Positions 9,687 to 18,279 of a stretch of 64,000 nucleotides of DNA are shown in pieces. This stretch comes from Polaribacter sp. (GTDB lineage: Bacteria > Bacteroidota > Bacteroidia > Flavobacteriales > Flavobacteriaceae). Below the pieces are notes generated by a model that did not search any database, was not told the DNA's origin, and was given only the letters and a program-made list of their open reading frames with translations. Made by a program: the position numbers and the translations under genes. Where the stretch lies: NCBI GenBank assembly GCA_029238315.1, contig JAQWGI010000032.1, forward strand, positions 25,716-89,715, written 5' to 3'. Numbering within the stretch: position 1 is the first letter of the stretch; every line of letters begins with the position of its first letter.

Positions 9687-11063
9687 ATGAATATTTCAGC
9701 ATTGGTACAAGCGCAAAAAAATCATTTTGCATCACAAAAGACTAAAGATATTTTAACAAGAAAAGAGCTTTTAAAAAAGTTGCTTTCTGAAATTATTAAA
9801 AGAGAAAAAGACATTATTAACGCCTTGTATTTAGATTTTAAAAAATCGGAATATGAAAGTGTAATGACAGAAACATCGATTGTAATTTCTGATTTAAAAA
9901 GGACCATCAAAAAAATGCACCATTGGGCAAAACCACAAAGCGTAATGCCTGCCGTTTTAAACTTCCCTTCTTCAAGTAAAATCTATAAAGAACCTTACGG
10001 AACCACCTTAATAATTGCTCCTTGGAATTATCCGTATCAACTGGCTTTAGTTCCATTAATTGGTGCAATTGCTGCAGGAAATACCGTGGTTTTAAAACCA
10101 TCAGAATTAACACCAAATACAAGTAAAATAACCAAAGAAGTTTTAGACGCCGTTTTTGATCAAAAATCAGTTGCAGTTGTTGAAGGTGGCGTAGAAGTTT
10201 CTACCCAATTATTAGCGCAACGTTGGGATTATATTTTCTTTACAGGAAGTGTGCAAGTTGGTAAAATTGTTGCTAAAGCTGCTGCGCAATTCCTAACGCC
10301 AGTTACCCTAGAATTAGGCGGAAAAAACCCTTGTATAATTGACGAATCTGCAAACATAAAATTAACTGCAAAAAGAATTGTTTGGGGGAAATTCATTAAT
10401 GGAGGACAAACCTGTATTGCGCCAGATTATTTATTGATTCACAAATCAGTAAAAGAAAAATTTGTAACGTGTTTTAAAGAAGAGGTTGAAATTGCTTATG
10501 GTAATAATCCAGAAGACTCTACAGATTATCCAAGAATCATCAATCAAAGAAACTTTGATCGTTTAGACGCCATGTTAAAAAACGAAAACTTTTTAGTTGG
10601 CGGAAACACAAATCGAGAAGACAATTATATTGCGCCAACTTTAATTGACGAACCAAGTTTAGATAGCGAAGTAATGAAAGGTGAAATTTTTGGACCAATT
10701 TCTCCTGTGATTTCTTATGAATCTGAAGATGATTTAGAAAAAATAATAAGCAAATACGAAAAGCCATTAGCGTTGTACGTTTTCACAAAAAAGAAAAGCT
10801 TCACCAATAAAATGATTGCCAAATATTCTTTTGGCGGCGGAACAATTAACGACACAACGGTTCATTTTGCAAATCACAATTTGCCATTTGGCGGCGTTGG
10901 AGAGAGTGGTGTTGGCGCTTATCACGGCAAACAAACTTTTGATGTTTTTTCTCACAAAAAAGGAATTACAAAACGCTATAACTGGTTAGACCTTACTATA
11001 AGATACGCGCCATATAAAGGAAAGTTAAAAACACTAAAAGCCTTTATGAAATTACTTTCATAA
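9687..11063 (+). CDS. Aldehyde dehydrogenase (class 3-like)
   Basis: This NAD(P)-dependent dehydrogenase of 458 residues oxidises aldehydes to acids. Asn114 in APWNYP, Glu209 in VTLELGGKNP and the nucleophile Cys243 in GGQTCIAPDY form the expected catalytic set. The length is that of short class-3 fatty aldehyde dehydrogenases, and the C-terminus is hydrophobic and basic. Its place 8 bases after alkB suggests that it oxidises the fatty aldehyde that arises from the alkanol made by AlkB. A general detoxifying role is the alternative. Confidence 0.92.
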   Translation: MNISALVQAQKNHFASQKTKDILTRKELLKKLLSEIIKREKDIINALYLDFKKSEYESVMTETSIVISDLKRTIKKMHHWAKPQSVMPAVLNFPSSSKIYKEPYGTTLIIAPWNYPYQLALVPLIGAIAAGNTVVLKPSELTPNTSKITKEVLDAVFDQKSVAVVEGGVEVSTQLLAQRWDYIFFTGSVQVGKIVAKAAAQFLTPVTLELGGKNPCIIDESANIKLTAKRIVWGKFINGGQTCIAPDYLLIHKSVKEKFVTCFKEEVEIAYGNNPEDSTDYPRIINQRNFDRLDAMLKNENFLVGGNTNREDNYIAPTLIDEPSLDSEVMKGEIFGPISPVISYESEDDLEKIISKYEKPLALYVFTKKKSFTNKMIAKYSFGGGTINDTTVHFANHNLPFGGVGESGVGAYHGKQTFDVFSHKKGITKRYNWLDLTIRYAPYKGKLKTLKAFMKLLS

Positions 11064-11070
11064 ACCAATT

Positions 11071-11808
11071 ATGACAAACGAAAAAACAGTTTCAGAAGCT
11101 ATTAATTATAGACGTTCTGTTAGAATTTTTGACGCAGAAAAACCAATAGAAACTTCATTGGTAAAGAAATGTATTGAACAAGCAAGTTTGGCTCCGAATA
11201 GTAGTAACATGCAATTGTGGGAATTTTACCACATCACTTCAAAAGATATGATTGCTAAATTGGCGCCTTTGTGTTTCAATCAAAATGCTGCAAAAACCGC
11301 ACAACAGCTAGTAGTTTTTGTAGTAAGAAAAGATTTGTGGAAAAGACGTGCAAAATCAAACTTACAGTTTTTAGATACTGTTTTTGGAAAGAACAATCCG
11401 AAATCTGAACAAAGCAGTAGAGAAAAAACGGGTAGAAATTATTACGGAAAATTAATTCCGTTTGTTTATGGAGATGTTCTTGGAGTTTTTGGCTGGATAA
11501 AATACTTAATGATTTTAATTACCGGGCTTTTTAAACCCATATACAGAGAAGTTCGCAATAAAGACATGCGCATTGTTGCACACAAATCTGCTGGATTGGC
11601 AGCGCAAAATTTTATGACAAGCATGGCGGCAATTAATTATGATACTTGCCCAATGGAAGGTTCTGATACTTGGCGTGTAAAACGTGCTTTAAATTTACCT
11701 TTTGGCGCAGAAATAAACATGATTGTTTCTTGCGGAATTAGAACCGAAAAAGGGGTGTATGGAGAACGATTTAGAGTTCCTTTTGAAGAAGTTTATAAAG
11801 AGATTTAA
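11071..11808 (+). CDS. Nitroreductase-family flavoprotein
   Basis: This 245-residue protein belongs to the FMN-dependent nitroreductase superfamily: it begins with the typical EAINYRRSVRIF segment and continues with SLAPNSSNMQLWEF, the FMN-contacting region. A middle insert (about residues 95-165, with a hydrophobic stretch GVFGWIKYLMILITGLF) is longer than in classical enzymes. The natural substrate is unknown. It follows the aldehyde dehydrogenase by 7 bases and is probably co-transcribed with alkB. Confidence 0.85.
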   Translation: MTNEKTVSEAINYRRSVRIFDAEKPIETSLVKKCIEQASLAPNSSNMQLWEFYHITSKDMIAKLAPLCFNQNAAKTAQQLVVFVVRKDLWKRRAKSNLQFLDTVFGKNNPKSEQSSREKTGRNYYGKLIPFVYGDVLGVFGWIKYLMILITGLFKPIYREVRNKDMRIVAHKSAGLAAQNFMTSMAAINYDTCPMEGSDTWRVKRALNLPFGAEINMIVSCGIRTEKGVYGERFRVPFEEVYKEI

Positions 11809-11818
11809 TTAAAAAAAA

Positions 11819-12017
11819 CGTCATTGCGAGGAACGAAGCAATCTCTCAATTTTAAAAAACTAATTAAACTGAAACATCCATCCATTGCTTGAATCATTCC
11901 AATTCGGATTTTCTAAATTTATTAAATTTTCTTTTTACTCTCTATTCCCGCCTTTTAATTGCTTTTATCCACGTATCGCATCATACTTATGATGTTGCTT
12001 CGTTCCTCGCAATGACG
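11819..12017. repeat. 199-bp element with 23-bp perfect terminal inverted repeats (family B)
   Basis: The left end (11819-11841, beginning CGTCATTGCGAGGAACGAAG) is repeated in inverse, without mismatch, at 11995-12017. The interior is AT-rich and has no credible gene. It fills almost the whole space between the convergent nitroreductase and penicillin acylase genes. No clear target-site duplication is seen. The same kind of end sequence is common in other bacterial genomes, so this is best called a MITE-like or paired REP element. Confidence 0.8.
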
Positions 12018-12025
12018 GCATGTAA

Positions 12026-14407
12026 TTAATTCTTCGGCTTAAAAATCAATACATTTAATGAAGTTTCTATTTCTTTTTGGTTTAGCTTCATTTTTATAAA
12101 TTCGCCATCAACATATTTTTGCGCTTGATCTTTATAATGATCGCTAAATACATTTCCAGATTGACCGGTTGGTAAAATTCCTAAACTATTTTCTACATCA
12201 GAAAAATCAACAATTCTACGTGTAGAAGGCCCAGCAGTAATTTTATAAACACCTGTGCTATCTAAATTAAAAATCTGATTGTTAATCACTTCGTTTCCTC
12301 CACGCGTTTTAAAAGGCCCTACATTAAAATATTTACGCAATGCAGCAACTTGTCCTAGAGCATGCGGATACTCAACAGAAATTACACGGTTCCAGGTCCA
12401 ATCTTGCACATTTTCCCCGAGTTGATTTCCTAAAAATGCAATGGCTTTTTTATAAGAATTTGTAATGATTTCTGTTCTTGTTTCTTTTTTATTAGTTGTT
12501 TTAACGTCATCCCACCAAACAGATTCTTCTCTTACAATTTGCTCTGCAAATGCTTTATCTTGATAAGGTGTATTGATAAACTGCGCAAAACTTTTTCCCA
12601 TTTCATCTTGATACGTTGCCGCTAAAACTTCGTAAATGAATCGATTATAAATTGTAGGTGCTACTTCCTTTTTTCCGTAGAAACCATTCCATTTTTTTAA
12701 GTTATCTAAACTTAATTTTTCACTTGGCGATAAATCTGTTTTATCAATTCCGGTTTCTAAATTTTTGATATTTGCAACCACAGACATTGAAGTAACGTCG
12801 TAAATCATGTTGGCAACATCTGCTTTTGTAAAATCGTTTTTATCCTTTAATAAACTTACAATTCGCAACGCTCTATCTTCTGGTAAATAATATCCAGGAT
12901 ACAATCCGTTTTTAATAGAATCTGGTTGATTGTTCGCAGAATACACATAATTTATGCTTGGATTTATGGCTTGCGGATTTTCTTCAAAATCGAAATATTC
13001 TAAAATTTCATCTTTTCCTGAAGCACCATCTAAGACTGTTTTAGTGTTAATTCCGTCTCTGTATTTATACAATTTTCCTGCTGCAAACCAAGCGATGTTA
13101 TTTTTTGCATCTCCATACATCATATTTAATCCTGGCGCATGTAATTTACTTGCAGCATTTTTAAATTCTTTCAAAGATTTTGAATGTGACATTTGATGTG
13201 AAAGCTCTAACAATTCATTATTTAATTTGGTGTAAATCCATTGCATTGCCATTGGTCTTTTTTCATCAACATGTTCAATCAAATCATTCATAATTGGACC
13301 GTGATTACTCACTTTGATTTGATAAACAGTATCTTTTTCGTCTTTTACTTTGATTCTTTTTTCAATAATATCGTACTTTTTATATCCACTTGCTGTTAAA
13401 TATTCATTCGGATTATTTGGATTCTCTTTTTCGAAATAAAAATCAACATCATCATTTTCAAACATCGTCATTCCATACGCATATTCTCTATTATGACCGA
13501 TTAACGAAAACGGAGAAAGCGCTAAATTGAAACCGTACATTTCGTAATCTGGTGTTTTTACATGCGATTGATACCAAACTGAAGGTTGTGCAAATCCAAT
13601 ATGCGGATCGTTTGCAAAAATTACGCGTCCGTTTTTTGTTTTTTCTGGCCCTAAAACCCAAGAATTACTCCCAATAAATGGTGCTAACGGTAATTTTTTA
13701 TACAAATCTTGAATTGCAGAAGCAACACTTGCTGTTAAAATTGGCTTTTTATCGTTTTTAATTAACTCCGTATTTTTAACATCAGACAAACTAATTTCAT
13801 TAAAATAAGTTGTGCCTAATTTTTCTTTTACCTCGTTTAAAATTGGATCTGTTTTATGAGCAGCTGCAAAACTAAAGGCCATATAACCAAACACATTATA
13901 TACATCTTTTAGAGTGTATTTTTCTTTATCAACACCAACAACATAAAACTCAATTGGCGTTGGTCCTTCATCCATAAATTGATTAATTCCGTCTAAATAC
14001 GCCATCGTTAATTTATAGGCTTCAGAATTTTTATCTAAATTTTCTATGGTTTTTGCTGATGCTTCTTCAATGCCTAATCCAGAGAAAAATTTATCAGTTT
14101 TAATCAAATCTTTTCCAAAAATTTCTGCCAATCTTCCTGCAGCAATTCTTCTAATCAACTCCATTTGCCACAATCTGTCTTGCGCATGCACATAACCCAA
14201 AGCCGTAAATGCATCTTTTTGATTTTGAGCGTTGATATGCGGAACACCATAATCATCGTAATACACAGTTACTTCGTCAGAAATAGTTGCCAAATCTAAT
14301 TCGCCATTATACATTGGATGCAAAGTTCTGCTAAACAACCAAAGTCCAACAAATACTAAAATGACTAATGCAACAACAACTTTTAAAATTTTTTTGAAAA
14401 CTTTCAT
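12026..14407 (-). CDS. Penicillin acylase family (Ntn-hydrolase) protein, membrane-anchored or exported
   Basis: Members of this family are N-terminal nucleophile amidohydrolases that mature by self-cleavage and act on amide bonds such as penicillins, acyl-homoserine lactones or acyl-lipids. I place the start at the ATG at 14405-14407: it gives a basic N-terminus plus hydrophobic helix (MKVFKKILKVVVALVILVF) and lies 21 bases after a perfect -7 element. An upstream ATG at 14447-14449 would add 14 residues and overlap that promoter. The beta-chain nucleophile is the Ser of GSNSWVLG (about residue 247). The protein is about 793 residues. The substrate is unknown; the family occurs widely in marine flavobacteria. 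Confidence 0.88.
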   Translation of the reverse strand: MKVFKKILKVVVALVILVFVGLWLFSRTLHPMYNGELDLATISDEVTVYYDDYGVPHINAQNQKDAFTALGYVHAQDRLWQMELIRRIAAGRLAEIFGKDLIKTDKFFSGLGIEEASAKTIENLDKNSEAYKLTMAYLDGINQFMDEGPTPIEFYVVGVDKEKYTLKDVYNVFGYMAFSFAAAHKTDPILNEVKEKLGTTYFNEISLSDVKNTELIKNDKKPILTASVASAIQDLYKKLPLAPFIGSNSWVLGPEKTKNGRVIFANDPHIGFAQPSVWYQSHVKTPDYEMYGFNLALSPFSLIGHNREYAYGMTMFENDDVDFYFEKENPNNPNEYLTASGYKKYDIIEKRIKVKDEKDTVYQIKVSNHGPIMNDLIEHVDEKRPMAMQWIYTKLNNELLELSHQMSHSKSLKEFKNAASKLHAPGLNMMYGDAKNNIAWFAAGKLYKYRDGINTKTVLDGASGKDEILEYFDFEENPQAINPSINYVYSANNQPDSIKNGLYPGYYLPEDRALRIVSLLKDKNDFTKADVANMIYDVTSMSVVANIKNLETGIDKTDLSPSEKLSLDNLKKWNGFYGKKEVAPTIYNRFIYEVLAATYQDEMGKSFAQFINTPYQDKAFAEQIVREESVWWDDVKTTNKKETRTEIITNSYKKAIAFLGNQLGENVQDWTWNRVISVEYPHALGQVAALRKYFNVGPFKTRGGNEVINNQIFNLDSTGVYKITAGPSTRRIVDFSDVENSLGILPTGQSGNVFSDHYKDQAQKYVDGEFIKMKLNQKEIETSLNVLIFKPKN

Positions 14408-14428
14408 GAAATTAGATTTGAATTTTGT

Positions 14429-14436
14429 CAAAGATA
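14429..14436 (-). promoter_or_regulatory. -7 promoter element of the penicillin acylase gene
   Basis: On the minus strand the octamer is TATCTTTG, a perfect TAnnTTTG match, 21 bases before the ATG at 14407. It favours that start over the longer upstream alternative. Confidence 0.6.
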
Positions 14437-14485
14437 ACAGAAAAATCATTCAAAAAAGAAACAACGTTAAACACAGAGAATTTTG

Positions 14486-14493
14486 TACTTTTG
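14486..14493 (+). promoter_or_regulatory. -7 promoter element of the DegT-galE operon
   Basis: TACTTTTG matches TAnnTTTG and ends 22 bases before the ATG at 14516. It is divergent from the penicillin acylase promoter about 50 bases away. Confidence 0.6.
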
Positions 14494-14515
14494 TTAGACT
14501 TATAAAACGGAATAG

Positions 14516-15661
14516 ATGAAAAAAATTCAAATGGTTGATCTACAAGGTCAGTACTCAAAAATAAAAAATACAGTTACTAATTCTATTGAAGAAGTTTTAA
14601 ATACATCTGCATATATAAATGGTCCTTTGGTACATGATTTTCAGGCCGATTTAGAGAAATACTTAGATGTAAAACATGTAATTCCTTGTGCAAACGGAAC
14701 CGATGCTTTGCAAATTGCAATGATGGGCTTGGGTTTAGAGCAAGGCGATGAAGTGATTACTGCAGATTTTACGTTTGCAGCAACCGTTGAAGTAATTGCA
14801 TTGTTAAAATTAACACCCGTTTTGGTTGATGTAGAAGCTACTACGTTTAATATGGATATTGAGGCATTAAAAAAAGCAATAACTCCAAAAACAAAAGCCA
14901 TTGTACCCGTTCATTTATTTGGACAAGTTGCCAATATGGATGCAATTATGGAAATTGCTAAAGCACATAATTTGTATGTAATTGAAGACAATGCGCAAGC
15001 CATTGGCGCAGATTATACATTTAAAAACGGAACAAAGAAGAAAGCTGGAACAATTGGAAATGTTGGAACAACTTCCTTTTTCCCTTCTAAAAATTTAGGA
15101 TGTTATGGAGATGGTGGCGCAATTTTCACAAATGATGATGAGCTTGCTCATACCTTAAGAGGAATTGTAAATCACGGAATGTACACACGTTATTATCATG
15201 ACGTTGTTGGCGTAAATTCTCGTTTAGATTCAATTCAAGCTGGAGTTTTAAAAGCAAAACTACCTTTATTAGATAGTTATTGTGAGGCTCGAAGAAATGC
15301 GGCACGTTATTACAATCAAGCATTTGCAAATAATTCAAACATAATTACACCGACAACCAAATCTTGCGGAGCAATTTGCGCAACCTGTAATTGTCATGTT
15401 TTTCATCAATATACATTGCAAATTACAAACGGAAAACGTGACGAATTACACAAACACTTATTAGAGAATAACATTCCGAATGCAATTTATTATCCTGTAG
15501 CTTTACATGCGCAAAAAGCATATCAAGACGAACGCTATAATGAAAGTGATTTTCCGGTAACCAATCAGTTGATACAAACTGTAATTTCTTTACCGATGCA
15601 CACAGAACTAGAAAAAGATCAATTAACATTTATTACGAAAACAATTTTAGATTTTGTTTAA
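14516..15661 (+). CDS. DegT/DnrJ/EryC1/StrS family PLP-dependent aminotransferase
   Basis: This 381-residue protein belongs to the sugar aminotransferases that aminate nucleotide-activated keto-sugars. The PLP lysine is Lys192 in FFPSKNLGCYGDGG, and the nearby GDGGAIFT and NSRLDSIQA motifs also fit. An unusual cysteine group (Cys284, 288, 291, 293; CGAICATCNC) lies just before the conserved HVFHQYT segment. It leads an operon with a small membrane protein and galE, which suggests surface polysaccharide or amino-sugar synthesis. The exact sugar is not predictable. Confidence 0.92.
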   Translation: MKKIQMVDLQGQYSKIKNTVTNSIEEVLNTSAYINGPLVHDFQADLEKYLDVKHVIPCANGTDALQIAMMGLGLEQGDEVITADFTFAATVEVIALLKLTPVLVDVEATTFNMDIEALKKAITPKTKAIVPVHLFGQVANMDAIMEIAKAHNLYVIEDNAQAIGADYTFKNGTKKKAGTIGNVGTTSFFPSKNLGCYGDGGAIFTNDDELAHTLRGIVNHGMYTRYYHDVVGVNSRLDSIQAGVLKAKLPLLDSYCEARRNAARYYNQAFANNSNIITPTTKSCGAICATCNCHVFHQYTLQITNGKRDELHKHLLENNIPNAIYYPVALHAQKAYQDERYNESDFPVTNQLIQTVISLPMHTELEKDQLTFITKTILDFV

Positions 15662-15674
15662 AAAATAAATAGCT

Positions 15675-16085
15675 ATGAACCCAAAAATAAAAACAATTAA
15701 AATAATTCATTTAGCCCTAAGCGCTTTTGTAATTTTAGCATACTTGCTTATTGGTGACTTTAAAAATATAGCAAACATAGAGATTGACAACGCCTTTTTA
15801 AGATATTCTTTTGTGCCAGTTATAGCGTATTTATTGAGTAATTTTTTGTTCAAAAAAACAGTGAACAAAATAAAAAAAGAAAGCTCAATAGTTGAAAAAT
15901 TTACTCTTTACCAAAGTGCTTGTATTCAGAAATGGACCGTTTTAGAAGTAGCTTGTTTTTTAATTCTTTTATTAAAACCAGCATATATTATCTTAGGAGT
16001 TGTTCTTTTATTTTACATGATTCTTATCACACCAAAAGAAGAAAAAATCTTTGAGGCTTTAGATATTAAACATCCTAATCTTTAA
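15675..16085 (+). CDS. Hypothetical integral membrane protein
   Basis: I do not recognise this 136-residue protein. It has about four hydrophobic segments (roughly residues 9-26, 46-60, 92-106 and 108-122) joined by short basic loops, one of them rich in lysine (FKKTVNKIKKE). It sits between the DegT aminotransferase (13 bases upstream) and galE (5 bases downstream), so it is co-transcribed, but this alone does not give a function. Confidence 0.8.
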   Translation: MNPKIKTIKIIHLALSAFVILAYLLIGDFKNIANIEIDNAFLRYSFVPVIAYLLSNFLFKKTVNKIKKESSIVEKFTLYQSACIQKWTVLEVACFLILLLKPAYIILGVVLLFYMILITPKEEKIFEALDIKHPNL

Positions 16086-16090
16086 ATAGT

Positions 16091-17098
16091 ATGAAAAAAA
16101 TATTAGTTACTGGGGGATTAGGTTTTATAGGTTCACACACCGTAGTTGAGCTACAAAATGAAGGGTTTGATGTTGTAATTATTGATAATTTATCAAATAC
16201 CACAATTGATGTTTTAGAAAACATACACGCTATTACTGGTAAAAAACCTGAGTTTTATAAAATAGATTTGCGCATTAAAAACGATGTAAATTCTTTTTTT
16301 GAAAATCATACAATTGACGGAATTATTCATTTTGCAGCTTATAAAGCTGTAGGAGAAAGTGTACAAAAACCTTTAGATTATTACGAAAATAATATTGGCT
16401 CTTTAGTATACCTTTTGCAAGAAATGAACAATAGAAATATTGATCATTTTATTTTCAGCTCTTCCTGCACTGTTTATGGTCAGGCAGATAATTTACCAAT
16501 TACAGAAAACGCACCAACTAAACCAGCAGAATCTCCATACGGAAACACAAAACAAATAGGAGAAGAAATCATAAAAGAAAGCTGTAAAGCTTATCGTTTA
16601 AATGCCGTTGCCTTGAGGTATTTTAATCCAATTGGGAACCACGAAAGCATTAAAATAGGTGAGTTACCCCTTGGAACACCACAAAATTTAATTCCGTTTA
16701 TAACACAAACTGCAGCAGGGATTAGAAAAGAACTCGCTGTTTTTGGAGATGATTACCCAACAAAAGACGGAACAGCAGTAAGAGATTATATCCATGTTGT
16801 AGATTTAGCAAAGGCTCATATTGCTGCATTAAAAAGACTCATTACCAAGCAAAATAAAACTAATTTTGAATTTTTTAATGTGGGTACTGGAAAAGGAAGT
16901 TCTGTTTTAGAGGTTATCAAATCCTTTGAAAAAGTATCTAACACAAAACTAAATTACAAAATTGTTGGAAGAAGAGAAGGCGATATTACTGCAGCCTATG
17001 CAGATACAACAATTGCGAATAATGTACTGAATTGGCAAACAACAAAAAGTCTTGATGAAGCCTTAGACGCTGCATGGAAATGGCAACAAAAGCAATAA
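16091..17098 (+). CDS. galE: UDP-glucose 4-epimerase
   Basis: GalE interconverts UDP-glucose and UDP-galactose with bound NAD. The 335-residue short-chain dehydrogenase-type protein has the NAD loop GGLGFIGSH at 8-16, the FSSSCTVYG segment near 122-130 and the catalytic pair Tyr150/Lys154 in SPYGNTK. The later ALRYFNPIG and RDYIHVVDLA motifs are classic for GalE. It ends the DegT operon and provides UDP-galactose for glycan synthesis. Confidence 0.95.
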   Translation: MKKILVTGGLGFIGSHTVVELQNEGFDVVIIDNLSNTTIDVLENIHAITGKKPEFYKIDLRIKNDVNSFFENHTIDGIIHFAAYKAVGESVQKPLDYYENNIGSLVYLLQEMNNRNIDHFIFSSSCTVYGQADNLPITENAPTKPAESPYGNTKQIGEEIIKESCKAYRLNAVALRYFNPIGNHESIKIGELPLGTPQNLIPFITQTAAGIRKELAVFGDDYPTKDGTAVRDYIHVVDLAKAHIAALKRLITKQNKTNFEFFNVGTGKGSSVLEVIKSFEKVSNTKLNYKIVGRREGDITAAYADTTIANNVLNWQTTKSLDEALDAAWKWQQKQ

Positions 17099-17162
17099 GT
17101 TTAAATAAAGAACCTCCCTTTTATAAAGCAACAAAACAGTTGATTTCAAAAATTTATTTTCC

Positions 17163-18227
17163 ATGGCTAGATTTATAAAAAAGCAGCAAAAAGAAATTGG
17201 AGTTTCACCCGATGAACTCCTATTTATTGGTAAAAAGAAATCAGAAAACACAGTTCTAAAAATTATAGACTACGATAAAAATAATGTAAAAGAACGCTCA
17301 ATTAATTCTGTAAAAGAAGCCTTAGCGTATCAAGAGAAAACCACCACTACTTGGTTTAATATAGATGGAATTGACAAAGCTGAAATTATGCAAGAAATTG
17401 CTGAAAGCTTTCATTTCGATCATTTTATTATTGCAAATGTAATGAATACACACGCAAGACCTGTTGTACGGGAGCATGACAACTGCTTATTTTTATCAAT
17501 TAAAATGTTGCAAATAAATGATACCGAAAACTCAATTTCATTTGAAAACTTAAGTTTAATTATTACTAAATCTGTTTTAATGTCATTCCAAGAAAAAACA
17601 GGTGATGTTTTTGAACCAGTAAGAAACAGAATTAGAAAACAGAAGAAAAGGATTATCAATTCTGGCACTGATTATTTACTCTTTGCTTTGTTAGATGTTG
17701 TTATTGACAATTATATTTATATTTTAAGTATTTTAGGTGATAGGATTGAAAGCCTTGAAGTTGCACTGTTGCAAAATTCAGAAAAATCAATTATTGATGC
17801 AATAAACAACCACAAAAAAGAATTAAATTACCTAAGAAAAAACATTTTACCAGCAAGAGAAATGTTGGTAAGTTTAACTAAAATAGATTCTGATTTTATC
17901 AATTCTAAAAACCATGTGCATTTTAAAGAACTACAAAACAACATCAATCATGCTGTAGAAATTGCAGACAGTTATAGAGAAATTTTATCAGATCAATTAA
18001 ATATATATCACACAATAGTGAGTACAAAATTAAATGATATTATGAAATTCTTAACTGTGTTCTCAGTTGTTTTTATTCCGCTTACATTTATTGCAGGTAT
18101 TTATGGTACTAACTTTGATTTTGTGCCAGAATTACACTATAAATATAGTTACTTTATAATGCTTGGAGCAATGGTTGTTATTACAATTTTGATGTTGTTG
18201 TATTTTAAAAGAAAAAAATGGTTTTAA
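17163..18227 (+). CDS. corA: CorA-family Mg2+/Co2+ transporter with GTN in place of GMN
   Basis: CorA proteins are homopentameric divalent-cation channels. The 354-residue protein has a long soluble N-terminal domain, a long helix, and two C-terminal membrane helices. The signature at the end of the first helix reads YGTNF (315-317 GTN) rather than the usual YGMNF; the neighbouring segment FDFVPELHYKYSYF is otherwise typical. The GMN loop is the selectivity filter, so the change may matter for ion choice. It starts 64 bases after galE, with no clear separate promoter. Confidence 0.92.
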   Translation: MARFIKKQQKEIGVSPDELLFIGKKKSENTVLKIIDYDKNNVKERSINSVKEALAYQEKTTTTWFNIDGIDKAEIMQEIAESFHFDHFIIANVMNTHARPVVREHDNCLFLSIKMLQINDTENSISFENLSLIITKSVLMSFQEKTGDVFEPVRNRIRKQKKRIINSGTDYLLFALLDVVIDNYIYILSILGDRIESLEVALLQNSEKSIIDAINNHKKELNYLRKNILPAREMLVSLTKIDSDFINSKNHVHFKELQNNINHAVEIADSYREILSDQLNIYHTIVSTKLNDIMKFLTVFSVVFIPLTFIAGIYGTNFDFVPELHYKYSYFIMLGAMVVITILMLLYFKRKKWF

Positions 18228-18228
18228 T

Positions 18229-18255
18229 AAAAAAATCCGCTTTAAAATAAGCGGA
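18229..18255 (-). terminator. Rho-independent terminator of fabD
   Basis: A 7-bp stem (TCCGCTT at 18236-18242 and AAGCGGA at 18249-18255, 6-base loop) is followed on the minus strand by a run of seven T. On the plus strand only a weak T-run follows, so it mainly serves fabD but may also stop corA. Confidence 0.8.
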
Positions 18256-18279
18256 AATATTTAATTTATTTATCTTCTA

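Noticed and set aside
12954..13196. Open frame on the opposite strand of the penicillin acylase gene
   Set aside because: It lies wholly inside a gene with clear family motifs, has no promoter and no recognisable protein features.
16091..18227. galE and corA as one functional unit
   Set aside because: They are adjacent on the same strand with a 64-base gap, but no shared pathway is known; co-transcription is possible without a common role.
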